64,000 nt of DNA from Lutjanus erythropterus (lineage: Eukaryota > Chordata > Actinopteri > Lutjaniformes > Lutjanidae), in NCBI GenBank assembly GCA_020091685.1, contig CM034603.1, forward strand, positions 25,822,298 to 25,886,297, given 5' to 3'. The translations under genes were made by a program, and so were the position numbers. Shown piece after piece: positions 22,985-33,639 of the stretch (position 1 is its first letter; each line of letters begins with the position of its first letter). Below the pieces are notes generated by a model, which made no database searches, was not told where the DNA came from, and saw only the letters and a program-made list of their open reading frames with translations.

Positions 22985-23690
22985 GGTTATAAAGTTGAAA
23001 CTAGAACAGTGCACTCAGTAGAGTGCTGATCTCCTCCAGGCAACAGATGGTCAAGCACCTACTGCAACGCCAACACAACTGCCAAATGCAACCAGTGGAG
23101 ATTTGTTTTTCAAGTCTGAGTTTTCTTTTTTGCACAGAGCTGATTAGACAACCTCAATAACTGAATTTAATTCCAAGTAGAAGAGTGCACCCAGTAGAAA
23201 GCAGATCTCCACCATGTAACATAAAAAGAATGGATGTAAGCCCTTTGTAATTATTTTGATTAGTAACTATAGTTTGATCATATATTTTTGTGAGTAATCA
23301 TAACAATTTCAATTACATGTATTTTGTAATTTAATTACATATACCTTGTTACATGTAAGTAGTTAGTTGGTTAGACATTTCTTTGAAATGTCGCTATAAT
23401 TACCATATAAATTCTTGAGTTATGGCCAAAAACGTGTTTTGTAAGGCTGACCTTTCACCATATTAATATCATATTCACAACATTAGGATGGACGTGTGGT
23501 TATAGTGACCTTTGACCTTTCACGACCAAAATCTAATCAGTTCATTCTTGAGTCTAAGTTCAGTTAAGTTTGAAGAATTTCCCTCAAGGCATTCTTGAGA
23601 TATTCCATTAACAAAAATGGGATGACCCAAACACATAATGCCTGTGGCCATGGCTGCCACGGGCGTGGAGCCATAAAAACGTTTTTTTTC
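22985..23690 (+). repeat. Composite dispersed repeat carrying a DR1 motif, copy 1
   Basis: The left part contains a word twice: agtgcactcagtagagtgct (about 23009) and agtgcacccagtagaaagca (about 23186). The middle (23240-23360) is 'ttgtaattattttgattagt'-type sequence. The right part holds tgacctttgacctttc (23506), 'aatctaatcagttcattctt', 'cctcaaggcattcttgaga' and 'ggccatggctgccacgggcg'. The middle and right parts align in the same order with 48540-49050, so they form one mobile unit. Confidence 0.75.
23506..23520 (-). promoter_or_regulatory. Perfect DR1 (nuclear-receptor) motif within repeat
   Basis: The plus strand reads TGACCTTTGACCTTT. The complement AGGTCAAAGGTCA is the exact direct repeat with one spacer base, which RXR heterodimers, HNF4 and COUP-TF proteins are known to bind. 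Presence of the motif is directly visible; binding or activity is not shown. Confidence 0.6.
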
Positions 23691-25117
23691 CCTCACATAA
23701 AATTTATTGGGTATGGAATTGATCAGCAGATGCTCGAGTTTAAGGTGAAACAAAATGACACAGTGACAAAGGTCAAAATGTGGCCTACAACAGACTTGGT
23801 AAGCCTTATTTTTAGCCTAGTAGTTATTAATGACTTGCAGCTACGACCAGCCAGCTACCTCAACAACGAGAGGTCCTTGAACATACAGCACAAAAAATAT
23901 GTTGCTGATGGGTCCAGTAGTATGCAAGACACACACAAAATCTCATACAATATGTGAACTTTTAATCCAGATCAGACCGGTAGTATCTGCATATTGGGGG
24001 TAGATAAAAGAAAAACACCACAATGATTCGGACAAGGAAATTCTTGCTCAATTGCCTTCCTCCAAAGAGATCAAGAGTACAGGTTTGGCCTCACACCAGA
24101 GTCCCAACTACTGCTACAAGGATTCAGAGCTCAGGGATGCTTCAAAAGTTCAGATTCTTGCTGCCACAGAAGACTGACGCTCAGTCTCTCAGTTGAAGGA
24201 CTTTCTAACCTGCTATATTCAAAACAACTGTGGTCAAATGGAAACACAGACTGAAAAAAACAATCATCTTACAAACAAGAAGAAATGTGGCAGAAAATCA
24301 CAGTAAGAAAAACAAAAGAGGGAAGGTCTTATTAATTTCAGGTCGGTTGGTGCAGAATTCCTCACAGTCCTGTTCTGTAAACATGTGGACATGAGCTGCA
24401 GCAGTTTACCAGATGCAATGAAAATCTTGTGAATGGGACGACCACATCAGGACTTCAGCATGGACAGACAATAAAGACACCAACCAGAGAGCATTTCTCA
24501 CCGCGTTCTCACCACAATCATCTCAATATGTGATACGTTTGTCTCCTGTCATTGTCTCATTTCCTGTTCTTAAAATAAGAATCCATCTTTCCTTTTATCC
24601 ACTACTTATATGGCAGCCACTTACAAATGACTGGACGTGGATACTCATTCCAAAGCTATTTGTCAAATGGCTAAATCAATACAATATGCTGCTTCGTTGG
24701 TCTGTTTTCAATGTTTAGTGGTTTGGGAAATGTTGTCACATGCTCAGACAACATTCCTAGCTACTACTGTATCAGCCCTCACTGGCACAAAAGCTCATGG
24801 TCATGCAAACTGTCCTTTATTGATGGGCAGTGAGGCCGGTTTCACTTAATATTTTGCCTCTTCATCTTCCGTGCCGATGCTGGCCTGACTGCACAAAATC
24901 CCCCTCCAGGGGAATACTTCAATCTGTTTGTGGTTTGCAGCTGGATGCAGGTGATGGAGCTCAGCTTGTAGCTGGGAGACAGCTGTGTGAGTGGGACTGG
25001 AGGACATATGAGGCCAAGAGGCTGTCTTAAACAAGCCTGTAAGGAAAATGGACAGATTTTAAAGCTAAAGAGAGGATAATTAGCTATTGTTTGCAATCTT
25101 TACAGAGTACATGAAGA
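23691..25117. other. Non-coding interval, nothing recognised
   Basis: No repeat family or exon could be supported. Open frames are short and overlap on opposite strands (24830-25096). Confidence 0.5.
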
Positions 25118-25125
25118 TTTACCAT

Positions 25126-26211
25126 CAGAGGTGGGAAGTAGTAAGTAAGTAACTAAGTATAAATACTGACATTTCTGCGGCAGCAGGGGAGAGACTTGTC
25201 ACAGATACTGATTGGTATTTATAGTAGCCAATGGCACTGAATGTGGGTTAGAGCGCCTGTCATTCAGCTGAAGTGATCCATGGTTGTACGAAGGAGAGCG
25301 GTCCTATTAGCTCTCTTCCTGGATGGAGCAGGACCAAAACAGGAAATAAGCTACAGTATGAAGGTGGTTTTCTTGCTGGGTTTGGCTCCCAGCACCCTGG
25401 GGCTAAGTCATGGCTTACAAAGCTAACAACAGTTAGCAGATAGATGAGCTATTTGAACAACAGGTTAAACTATTTTTCCTGCAGGAGATTCTGTAAACCA
25501 CCTCTGTACAGTATCTCCTGTCGGTTATGGAGCGCTGCTGAGCCCAGTAACATTGCAGGCTAATGACAGCTAAGCTTAAGCAACAAGTAAGCTGCTAAAG
25601 CTAGCACACGCTATCCATTAAAAAATTAATTAAATAAGTTGAAGCTGAGCAGCTGGAGGTAATCACAGGGAAAAACAGAAAATATCTTCTGCATAAAATA
25701 TGATCTAGTTTCACCCAAATCAGTGAGTAAAGTTATGAATTTATGCTTTTCTACAGTGAGGCTCCTTCCGCAGAAACACTCCTTGCGTCATAAGTGAGAA
25801 ATTGTTGTCCACGAAGAAACAAACTCTGAAATACCATTAAAAACACCCAAGAATACGTACAAAAGGACTTTTTTGTCATTGTTGGGGCAGATATTGTCAT
25901 ATGGGTGACATATAGGGAAATATGAGAGAAAGCACTTCACTGATTTTGACTTCATTTGGAACTTAAAGTTAACTTGAAATTTCTGTACTTTAATTAACTA
26001 TTTAATTTTACTTTTACCACCTATATTTTAACACAAATATGTGGACTTTCTACTCCTTACATTTTAAAACCAGCAGTATTTTGTCTGAATTTTTTCATTT
26101 ACACTTAAATGAAGAGGTTTAAGTTCAGTTCTACTTTTACCAGTCTTTTTTTTTTTTTAAGTATCTGTACTTCTATTGGAGCAAAGAATGTGTGTACTTT
26201 TGCCACCTCTG
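25126..26211 (+). mobile_element. hAT-like non-autonomous element (CAGAGGTGGG family), complete
   Basis: The element starts cagaggtgggaagtagtaag and ends acttttgccacctctg, perfect inverted ends for the outer 8 bp. Flanks tttaccat (25118-25125) and attaccat (26212-26219) differ at one base, giving an 8-bp duplication as expected for hAT. It is in the opposite orientation to the copy at 14.7 kb. The right part has the family's 'ggactttctactccttacat' motifs. No transposase was found. The centre (about 25170-25800) is unrelated-looking filler. Confidence 0.85.
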
Positions 26212-26219
26212 ATTACCAT

Positions 26220-27088
26220 GAGCTAAAATGTCGACTCAAATTGCTAAAACTTGCATTATGAAAATCCTCATTACACAAAACAGCTGAACGATCGATCAAA
26301 TGATTAAGGCCTCTGCAATGTAAGCACATTGTAAACAAATAAAATTGGGACTACAAATGGCCACAGGGTCCTCAATTAAGCAAAACAAACTGCAGATTGT
26401 CCGTAACGTGTTTCCTGAGATGCTTTGATTCGGTCTGTTAATTTGGAAGGAAATCCATTTGCTAATTGATTGGTGCATATTTTGAAACAAAGCTGCTGAT
26501 TGGTTTACTCATGGCCTGATTGCTATTTATGTTAGAGTTTCAACGGCTTCCTGTTGGGGCTATAAAGTCATGCAAAACAGGGGGTTCGCTCTCTAAACAC
26601 TCGTTCACGGAGATTTGATCAGGATCAAGACAATTTTTACTGCTGGCCTCTGGAGAATCAATCAAATTATTTATCTCCAGGAAGTTGAGTCACTCAACAT
26701 TTTAACTTTCATGCTGGAGGTTTCCAGGAAAGATGAATATTTCCGTCAAGTGGAACATGCAGCACTTTTAATGCAAGAAGGCTTTGTGTCACATTTATAC
26801 AAAATAAAACCTCTAAAATGTTTAATAAAAGGCTCTGTCTATTTCAGTGTTGTTTTTATTTTCAATACTAAAGTGATACAAAACAAAGACCTAAGTGTGT
26901 GGAATACAAATCAGTTACCAGAATGTACCTGTACATATAGTCATTTTTGGAGTCAAAAATAATGTGGATTTAGAGGTTTATATATCTCAAATACTTTCTT
27001 AATGTCACCTTGAACTGACAAACAAAAATAGCTATTTTTTGGGTGTGACCACATAAAATAAGATGTCAAATTTACATCATATAGTTAT
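26220..27088. other. Non-coding interval with TATA-like word
   Basis: A TATA-like ctataaagtc sits at 26560-26569. About 60 bp downstream a 115-codon frame (26615-26962) begins, but it has no domain, signal peptide or repeat basis that I can recognise. I regard it as chance. Confidence 0.4.
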
Positions 27089-27320
27089 ATTCATTCATTC
27101 ATTCATTCATTGCTTATCCTTGACGGGTTGCGGGGGGGCTGGAGCCTATCCCAGCTGACATTGGGCGAGAGGTGGGGTACTCGCTGGACAAGTTGCCAGT
27201 TCATCACAGGGCTGACATATAGAGACAGACAACCATTCACACTCACATTCACACCTATGGATAATTTAGAGTCACCAGTTAACCTAATTAATGCATATAG
27301 TGCTGTAATGTGTCCCTCTA
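27089..27320 (-). mobile_element. Pan-fish retroelement 3' end with (GAAT)n tail
   Basis: The sequence 'ctggagcctatcccagctga', cattgggcgagaggtggggta, gttgccagttcatcacaggg, caaccattcacactcacattc and aatttagagtcaccagttaa matches a segment highly repeated across teleost genomes. The (ATTC)n tract at 27089-27111 is its tail when read on the minus strand (GAAT)n. It is truncated where the consensus would continue past 'taatgcatat'. It is probably an L2/CR1-like LINE or a SINE sharing its end; the exact family is not certain. Confidence 0.75.
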
Positions 27321-27857
27321 ATAAAGTCTAATAAAGGTCTAAAAAAGTGTAAATTTCTAATAAAGAAGATATAGACATGAGGTTATTTTAACATGATCTC
27401 AGAGCATTACTCAGCACATTCTGCAGATCCATCCTCTCTGATCAGGACCTTCCTCGACAGACAGACAGGTGGCAGCAGAGAGCCATGAGGCTGCAGCAGC
27501 AGCTTATGCCCCTGGATCCACTGCAACACAATTAAAATGTATGTCTTTTCACTCCAGTGCCAGCTCCATCTTTGTGTCACTCCTCAGGACGTGCAGATTC
27601 CAGAGGGGAGCAAAGCCACTTCAACAACAGCAGCAGCGGTGACACATGAAGATGGAGGCCTGGGACAATACGGTAGAGCATGTTTTATATCATTTGTACT
27701 GTACAAAAATCTCCTGTATTTTATGTGGAAAATGAATACAAGCAGGATATGAATCTGTGTAACATTATGCGTGAAAAAGGAGAAAAATGGTTAATATGAT
27801 CAAGAGAGACAGAATTTTGTATACTTCTATCATGTTGAACAAAGCGCCTATAAATCA

Positions 27858-27862
<5 letters not shown>

Positions 27863-27896
<34 letters not shown>
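27863..27896. repeat. (GT)n microsatellite
   Basis: Seventeen uninterrupted GT units. Confidence 0.97.
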
Positions 27897-27897
<1 letters not shown>

Positions 27898-28230
27898 TCG
27901 CCCACACAGGGGACACGGTGAATGTTTTGTCAAGATTCTTGTGTGGTGTCAGCATTTTGGCACAGGGGAGTGATTTAAGGGGGCATGGCGTGCTTGTCAT
28001 GCCCCCACGCCTGACTGTTCCAGTCTGCCCTCAGAGTGTGTGCAAACAAATAAAGCGCTGGGGCCTTTTTAATTAGCTGCAGGGCAGAGATTGACAGCTT
28101 GTAGTGGTAGAGATAGCACAGTAACCAGCTATTACTCTAAATATTTGGTACGTTGCACCGCTGAGACCATAAGCGTGGGATCTCTGGAGGCACATTAGTG
28201 GGTGGAACATTGAAAACAAGTCACAATGCA

Positions 28231-28728
28231 CTTGTTGTTCATGTGGATTGCAGGTTATTAGCTATTAAATATTTTGTGTCAGTCCTTTTATTATAGGGTA
28301 TTTCTTGCCTTTTTTCCTATATGTAGTAGATTTCTGTTCTGGCACTTTTCTAGACAAGACTATACTTATATTATAAGGCAAGAAAATATATTATTATTTG
28401 TAAGTTTTAACTTTATTTCCAATTTAAAGAGCGTAGCACTGACAAAGCTCACACATAAGGATATCTTGAAACAATGTACTTGTTAATGTATATTGTGGGT
28501 TATTGGCTATTTAACAGAATCCATACTGCAGATGTATGGGTATTTTTGTCTTTTTTCCATCATTTAGAGGAGGATTTTAGATTTTTTTCCCCTCAACCTT
28601 TGTAGACAAGCGTTTAATTTATGATGTAATCCAAGTCGTACGTTTTCTTATTTCCAATTTTAAAAATGCTTTATTGAGTCACAGATCACTGACACTGCTT
28701 GGCCACACATGGACACCTTGAAACAATG
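28231..28728 (+). repeat. Diverged tandem duplication, about 250-bp unit
   Basis: Unit A (28231-28476) and unit B (28477-28728) align end to end. Shared landmarks include ggttattagctatt/ggttattggctatt (28253, 28498), 'gccttttttcct'/'gtcttttttcca', 'tagacaaga'/'tagacaagc', 'tttatttccaattt'/'cttatttccaatttt', 'cactgaca' and 'cttgaaacaatg' (28465, 28717). Spacing of 245-252 bp shows a few indels. No coding frame spans either unit. The words just before unit A hint at a fragment of a third unit. Confidence 0.75.
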
Positions 28729-28939
28729 TTGATGTTGACCTTAAGGGTATAAAGGTCAGCCTAAATCACTGAGCTACAACAGGAGAGGGACAGAACTCAA
28801 CTGGGGCGTATAATGTCTGGATGATTGATCTGTACATCAAAAATTTAGGACTGGAAAAATATTTTACAATGATATTCCCTGTTTACCCTTCATACTAATA
28901 GAAATCATTAATGATTTTAACCTTAAACTGTAATATAAT

Positions 28940-29490
28940 CATTAGACTGCAAAAAAAAAAATCACACAGGAATTTAGCGGAATCAACTTTTTTTTTCTCT
29001 TAACATAAATATATAAGTTTGTTTATTTGTTCAAGTTAATTAGACTCAACATTTCTAGTATTTACTTAGGGGACTTATAAATATGAGTTCTTCTAACTTC
29101 AAGTCTTTTGACTTTAATGAATGCACTGTACTGAGTTCAATCAACTCATTAATTAAGTTTCTAAAGAAACATGATAAGCATTTTAGCAGATTTCCCAGCA
29201 TGCATTGTCTGAGAGTTAAAACTCTCTTGAGACTCTTTTATAGTTTGAAGACAGCATATGGAAACATGTCGTGTGCCTCTAAGACACGTTAAGATAAGTT
29301 AAATCTTAATCTTATTGAACATGTTCTCTCAAGTTCAACTGAATTAGCATCAAATTTATTTAATTAGAAAAGTTTATTTGATTTGAATAATTACAAAATT
29401 AACTCATCTTCTCTTTTCATTTTCAGTCAACTTAAAATTCTAAGGCAGCCATTAATACAACTGTATTAATTTATTTTTTACACTGTAAAG
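28940..29490. mobile_element. Probable TIR-bearing MITE relic
   Basis: The ends read 'tagactgcaaaaaaaaaaat' and (reverse complement) 'tacagtgtaaaaaataaatt', an imperfect inverted pair of the CACTGTAAAAA type. The interior contains ttcccagcatgcattgtct and 'tgacttgaa/caagttcaactgaa' words seen in a common fish element. Target duplication is unclear. Confidence 0.45.
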
Positions 29491-29494
29491 AGTA

Positions 29495-31150
29495 AATTAA
29501 ATTAAATAGGAATAATAATCACACAGTAAAAAGTCTAAATAATATATGAAAATAATGAATTTTTCATACTGAAATCAAGACTGGAATCACAGTCTTTGTC
29601 CCTTTGTTGAACAAATTTTAGCTTTTGATCTCGAATTCACTCTAAATAATTGTTGTTGTCATTGAATCAGTGTAATCCTTTGGCTAATGCATATCTTCAT
29701 AGGCTCTTAGAGGTTTATTATGCTGACGGTTTTGGCACGGCATCAGAGGCGAGCCGAGGCAGATGAAGAATAGAAATTCCATGACATGATGCGTTAGATA
29801 TCAAATTTCAGTTCTATGGAAATCCTGCAAACCTCTCCGTGAACAACACATTTACTCTCGCCAACTTTTAAGATGTTGTGTATCAGTCACAGTATTTCTC
29901 ATCCAGATGTTACACCATGGAGCTGTAGTATTTGTTATAAGAAAGCAGGTGCCACCATTCACAGTCTGCAAGTAACAACATGTTGCATCCCGATCTTTCC
30001 TCATGCTGAATAATTGGCATGTTTTATTGATAGTGTCATTTTCTTTTCTTTTTTTTTTCAGAGGGGTTGATGAAGTGATAACATGTTGATTTTGGGGTGC
30101 TTTAATAATTAACCCACATTTAAAATATCAGCTTTCAGTAGCATGACTGTTTTTTTCACGTAGCCTGATCATGACCTCACTTTTTCTTTTTTTTTTTTGT
30201 TCAGTCATTATTTACAGCGTAACTGTGTGAGGGCATATCTGACTCTGATGGGCCTCGTGTTTATTTAATGCCGACTAAATGACAGGGTTCAGGCCTACAG
30301 CTTCCTCTGCTCTTAAAATGTAATTATAGGGGGATTCCTTCCCTGCATGGGCATTTGACATCTCTGTTGAACTTTTCATGATACGCTGATTCATGATGCA
30401 TTGTAAATACCTGCCCGGTTAATCACAATATTTGTTTTTTGGGGAAATTATTAGCTAGTTTTACCCTATTGTTCCTGAAATTCTAAATGTTTTATGCACC
30501 TAAACAAATATATATTGTTAATTATAAATACTATTTCAATTAAGTAATATAATCATGTGATTAGATTTTGTAAAATTAAATAATTAATTGACTTCCCAGC
30601 ATGAACTGCATTTCTGACCCTACAGAAACCTTTTCTAATTTTTGCCTGAAGAGTTGCAGGATGTGTAGTCGGTCTGTGATGGGAAATAACGAAAATTTTT
30701 GTAACCATGACGTAGTTCAGAGTTGGTTTGTACAAGAACAATTAAAATGAATTTCCGCCTCTCTAGACAATAATATACAATGCTGGAAAGTGGTTTAACT
30801 GTTTGTGCATTCAACTGAAAACGCCTCCCACTGTGAACAAATATTGAAATGTCACAAGTTTTTAACAGTTATTTGTTTGAATAATTAAAATACAACTTCC
30901 TGGTCTAATCAAACAAACATGTAGTTGTAAGAAAACATACATTTATTTATTTATTTATTTTTACGTTTGAGTTCTTTTTGTCCCTTTAGTTTTTTTTTTT
31001 GGTTTTGTTTTTACCATGTGTCCATTAACATTAATATTTTAAAAATTATAGATTGGACACATATAAACTGAAACCATTTGCATAAAGGTCAGATCTGAAT
31101 GTTGAATATGTGTGTAAATATTTCAGAGACCTGCAACTGATCTGTGGAGT
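29495..31150. other. Non-coding, AT-rich; two possible conserved blocks
   Basis: Positions 29690-29870 and 30200-30420 stand out as complex, non-repetitive sequence between AT-rich flanks, for instance 'tcatgatacgctgattcatg' (30377) near atgcattgtaaatac. Such islands are often conserved non-coding elements, but this cannot be tested here. An (ATTT)n tract lies at 30943-30962. Confidence 0.35.
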
Positions 31151-31159
31151 TCATTCAGT

Positions 31160-31225
31160 CTGGATTTTATTCAATCTCTAATTGATCCCCCGGGGATAAA
31201 TAAAGTATCTATTTATCTACTTGAT
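31160..31225 (+). mobile_element. LINE 3'-tail relic
   Basis: The sequence 'aattgatcccccggggataa' followed by ataaagtatctatttatcta is the classic fish non-LTR retroelement tail (CCCnGGG...AATAAAGTATCTATC). Only the last approximately 60 bp remain. The clade (Rex1/Babar or relative) is not certain. Confidence 0.6.
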
Positions 31226-32723
31226 CCCTTTCACCTCACTGCTGTCACTTCTACGGAAAACAAAGGATCAAGGTGAACATGTTTGCAGGGCCTCAGGAAC
31301 AAGGATCAGTTAGGAAAAAATCACATTTGTTATTCCTCTGTATGGGAAATATATTACAAAACATTGCAGTGTGCACAATATAACAAGATAAATTGGGGCT
31401 CAAGCTATTTTGATTATTAACTAACATTTTAACAGTAAATAAAAATTTAAACAATTATTATCTCTATCAATACAAATAAACAGATCATAACCCCAAATAA
31501 TTACAAACTAAAGTATTGTTAAGTTATCTGTGGAAATCACTTGCTAATATTAATTTCGCTCAATTAATAATCAGTCTCAAAAATAAAACAAAGCAAACCA
31601 ATGGTTCATTATTATACATTATTCTGTTTGCCTAAGAAACTCCCACAAAGTTAGAAAATCTGTCCAAAATATGAAGATCATCATATCAAACAGAAATATT
31701 TTAATGTCTTTGCATTAACTGAAACAGATTTTCATAAAAATTGAGCCTGACCTGTTTTCTGAGATTGTGTGATTTATTAAAGTTAAATATGTAAATAAAA
31801 CTAAAATATGGTTTGCAGAGTGCTTTGTCCTGCGTTTGTAGTGGATGGTAACTTTGAAATAAGTGAGACAATGGGATTAAATAGGCTAGGAAATAATTTG
31901 TTATATTTGTGAATTATATGCCGGCAATCTGTCGGCTTCATGATAATAATATGAAGAAGTTACTGAACAATAAAAGGAGAAACATTTTTTTACTCAGAAA
32001 GTTTCAAAACAGCGTATACTTTCAGACATAAAACATCTCTCAGCCAGTTCAAGTATGTGATATTTCTGCCTTCAGTGAGTTTATTTAGTCTGCTGTTCAT
32101 CCTCATAGCTTCTTTACTTGTTCTGCAACGCATGGCTGAGAAAGTAAAACACACCACAGGAAAAGAAAAAAAGGCGTCTCATTCAATTAATTCTTTTGTA
32201 GAGATTCGATTATTGCTGGCACAACATCACAAAATAAACCAGCAATATTTTACCCAGCAAACCACAGACAATACAATAATAATTGTTTTATTGAAATGTA
32301 ACTTAAAATTTGTTGAAATTAGTACATTTGTGATTATTTAACTGCACTTAAAAACGTAAAAACGTAATTTGTATTTTGTGTCATATGGCATGTTTCAATT
32401 GTGCAGTAAGTCAGTAAGTATATTTTTCTGAGTGTGTTTCTGAAAAAAAAGAAAAGAAAATTGTTTACATTCTGGTGTGCAATTGTTTTAATTCCAAAAA
32501 TGTCACTTTTTTCTGTGGGATTCAGAGGTGAATAAAGGTGCTGACATTGTGCTACCATGTGCGTGCAGTTGTGTGTCTGTGTGTGTGTTTGTTTCCCTGC
32601 ATGTCAGTAAGAACCAGTGAAATGGAGAGTGAGAGGTCGGACTGGGAGTGTCGGCGTGGCTGAATTTACGAGTGTGTAATGAAGCATCTCTGACGCAGAC
32701 AGACTAAACAGAGACTGTGTCCG

Positions 32724-32726
<3 letters not shown>
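31226..32726. other. AT-rich non-coding interval
   Basis: Strongly AT-rich with scattered A runs. A 94-codon plus-strand frame (32057-32341) starts with a hydrophobic stretch but has no recognised homology or splice context. Confidence 0.5.

Positions 32727-32796
<70 letters not shown>
32727..32796. repeat. (CA)n microsatellite, about 35 uninterrupted units
   Basis: A perfect 70-bp CA tract, the longest pure dinucleotide run in the window. The minus-strand frame through it is poly-(Cys-Val). It is likely highly polymorphic. Confidence 0.98.
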
Positions 32797-32799
<3 letters not shown>

Positions 32800-33300
32800 T
32801 GTCCTGCTGTCAACTGTCAAAAGGAAAATAATACAAAGGCAAACTGACGAATAAGTAAGATAAATGACAGATATGACCAGTCAAGTGAGTTTTATTTATG
32901 TTGCACATTACACCTTTTATCCTACAGACGCTAAGATAAGAATAAGGTAAAAACTTACAGCAGAAATTGTCACATGGGGGACAAAATGGAAGAGGTAGCC
33001 CACTGGTTGGCGCCGTCTAGTGGCAGTTTTACTGCTAAATTAAAAAAAAAAAAGTAATTTAAAAAGCTAGTTATTTTTTAATCTCTAAATGTGTCTTCAG
33101 TAAAATGCAGAATTTCAGGGACATCATGACACATCATCAGAAAGAAAAAAACGGGTTTTATCACTGTTAGTTAGCTGACATTACCTTTGGTGCAAAGATG
33201 CAAAATGGATAATATTTGTGAACAAAAAAGTAATGTGAGAGACAACCCTGCACCAGCAAAAGCTCCAAAGAATGTGATAAGGAAATATGAAAATGAATAC

Positions 33301-33624
33301 TAGGGCTGCACCTAATGATTATTTCCACTGTAGATTAATCTGTCGATTATTTTCTTAATTCATCGATTAGTTGTTTGGTCTATAAAATGTCAGAAAATTG
33401 TGAAAAATGTCAAACAGTGTTTCCCAAAGCCCAAGGTGACGTCATCAAATGTTTTGATTTGTCAAATTTGTCACTTTACTGTTAAAGAGGAATAAAGAAG
33501 CCAGAAAATATTCACATTTAAGAAGCAGGAATCAGAGAACTACTCAGACTGATTAACCAGTTATCAGAATAGTTGGCAATTAATTTGATAATCAATTAAT
33601 AATTGATTAATTGTTGCAGCTGTC
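33301..33624 (+). mobile_element. hAT-type MITE with perfect 8-bp target duplication
   Basis: The 324-bp element runs from tagggctgcacctaatgatt to aattgttgcagctgtc and is flanked on both sides by atgaatac (33293-33300 and 33625-33632), an exact 8-bp duplication. The termini are imperfect inverted repeats sharing GCTGCA(A/C)C. The interior ('ttggtctataaaatgtcaga', cccaaagcccaaggtgacgtc, 'agccagaaaatattcacatt') matches a very abundant teleost hAT-type non-autonomous family. No transposase is present. Confidence 0.92.
33437..33444 (+). promoter_or_regulatory. Consensus CRE (TGACGTCA) inside hAT MITE
   Basis: A perfect palindromic cAMP-response element, the binding site of CREB/ATF bZIP factors, lies within the MITE. 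Only the motif is seen. Its CpG may well be methylated in a silenced transposon. Confidence 0.5.
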
Positions 33625-33639
33625 ATGAATACATTAAAT

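Noticed and set aside
26615-26962. 115-codon frame about 50 bp downstream of a TATA-like word
   Set aside because: No recognisable domain or conserved feature; a TATA-like hexamer is frequent in AT-rich DNA.
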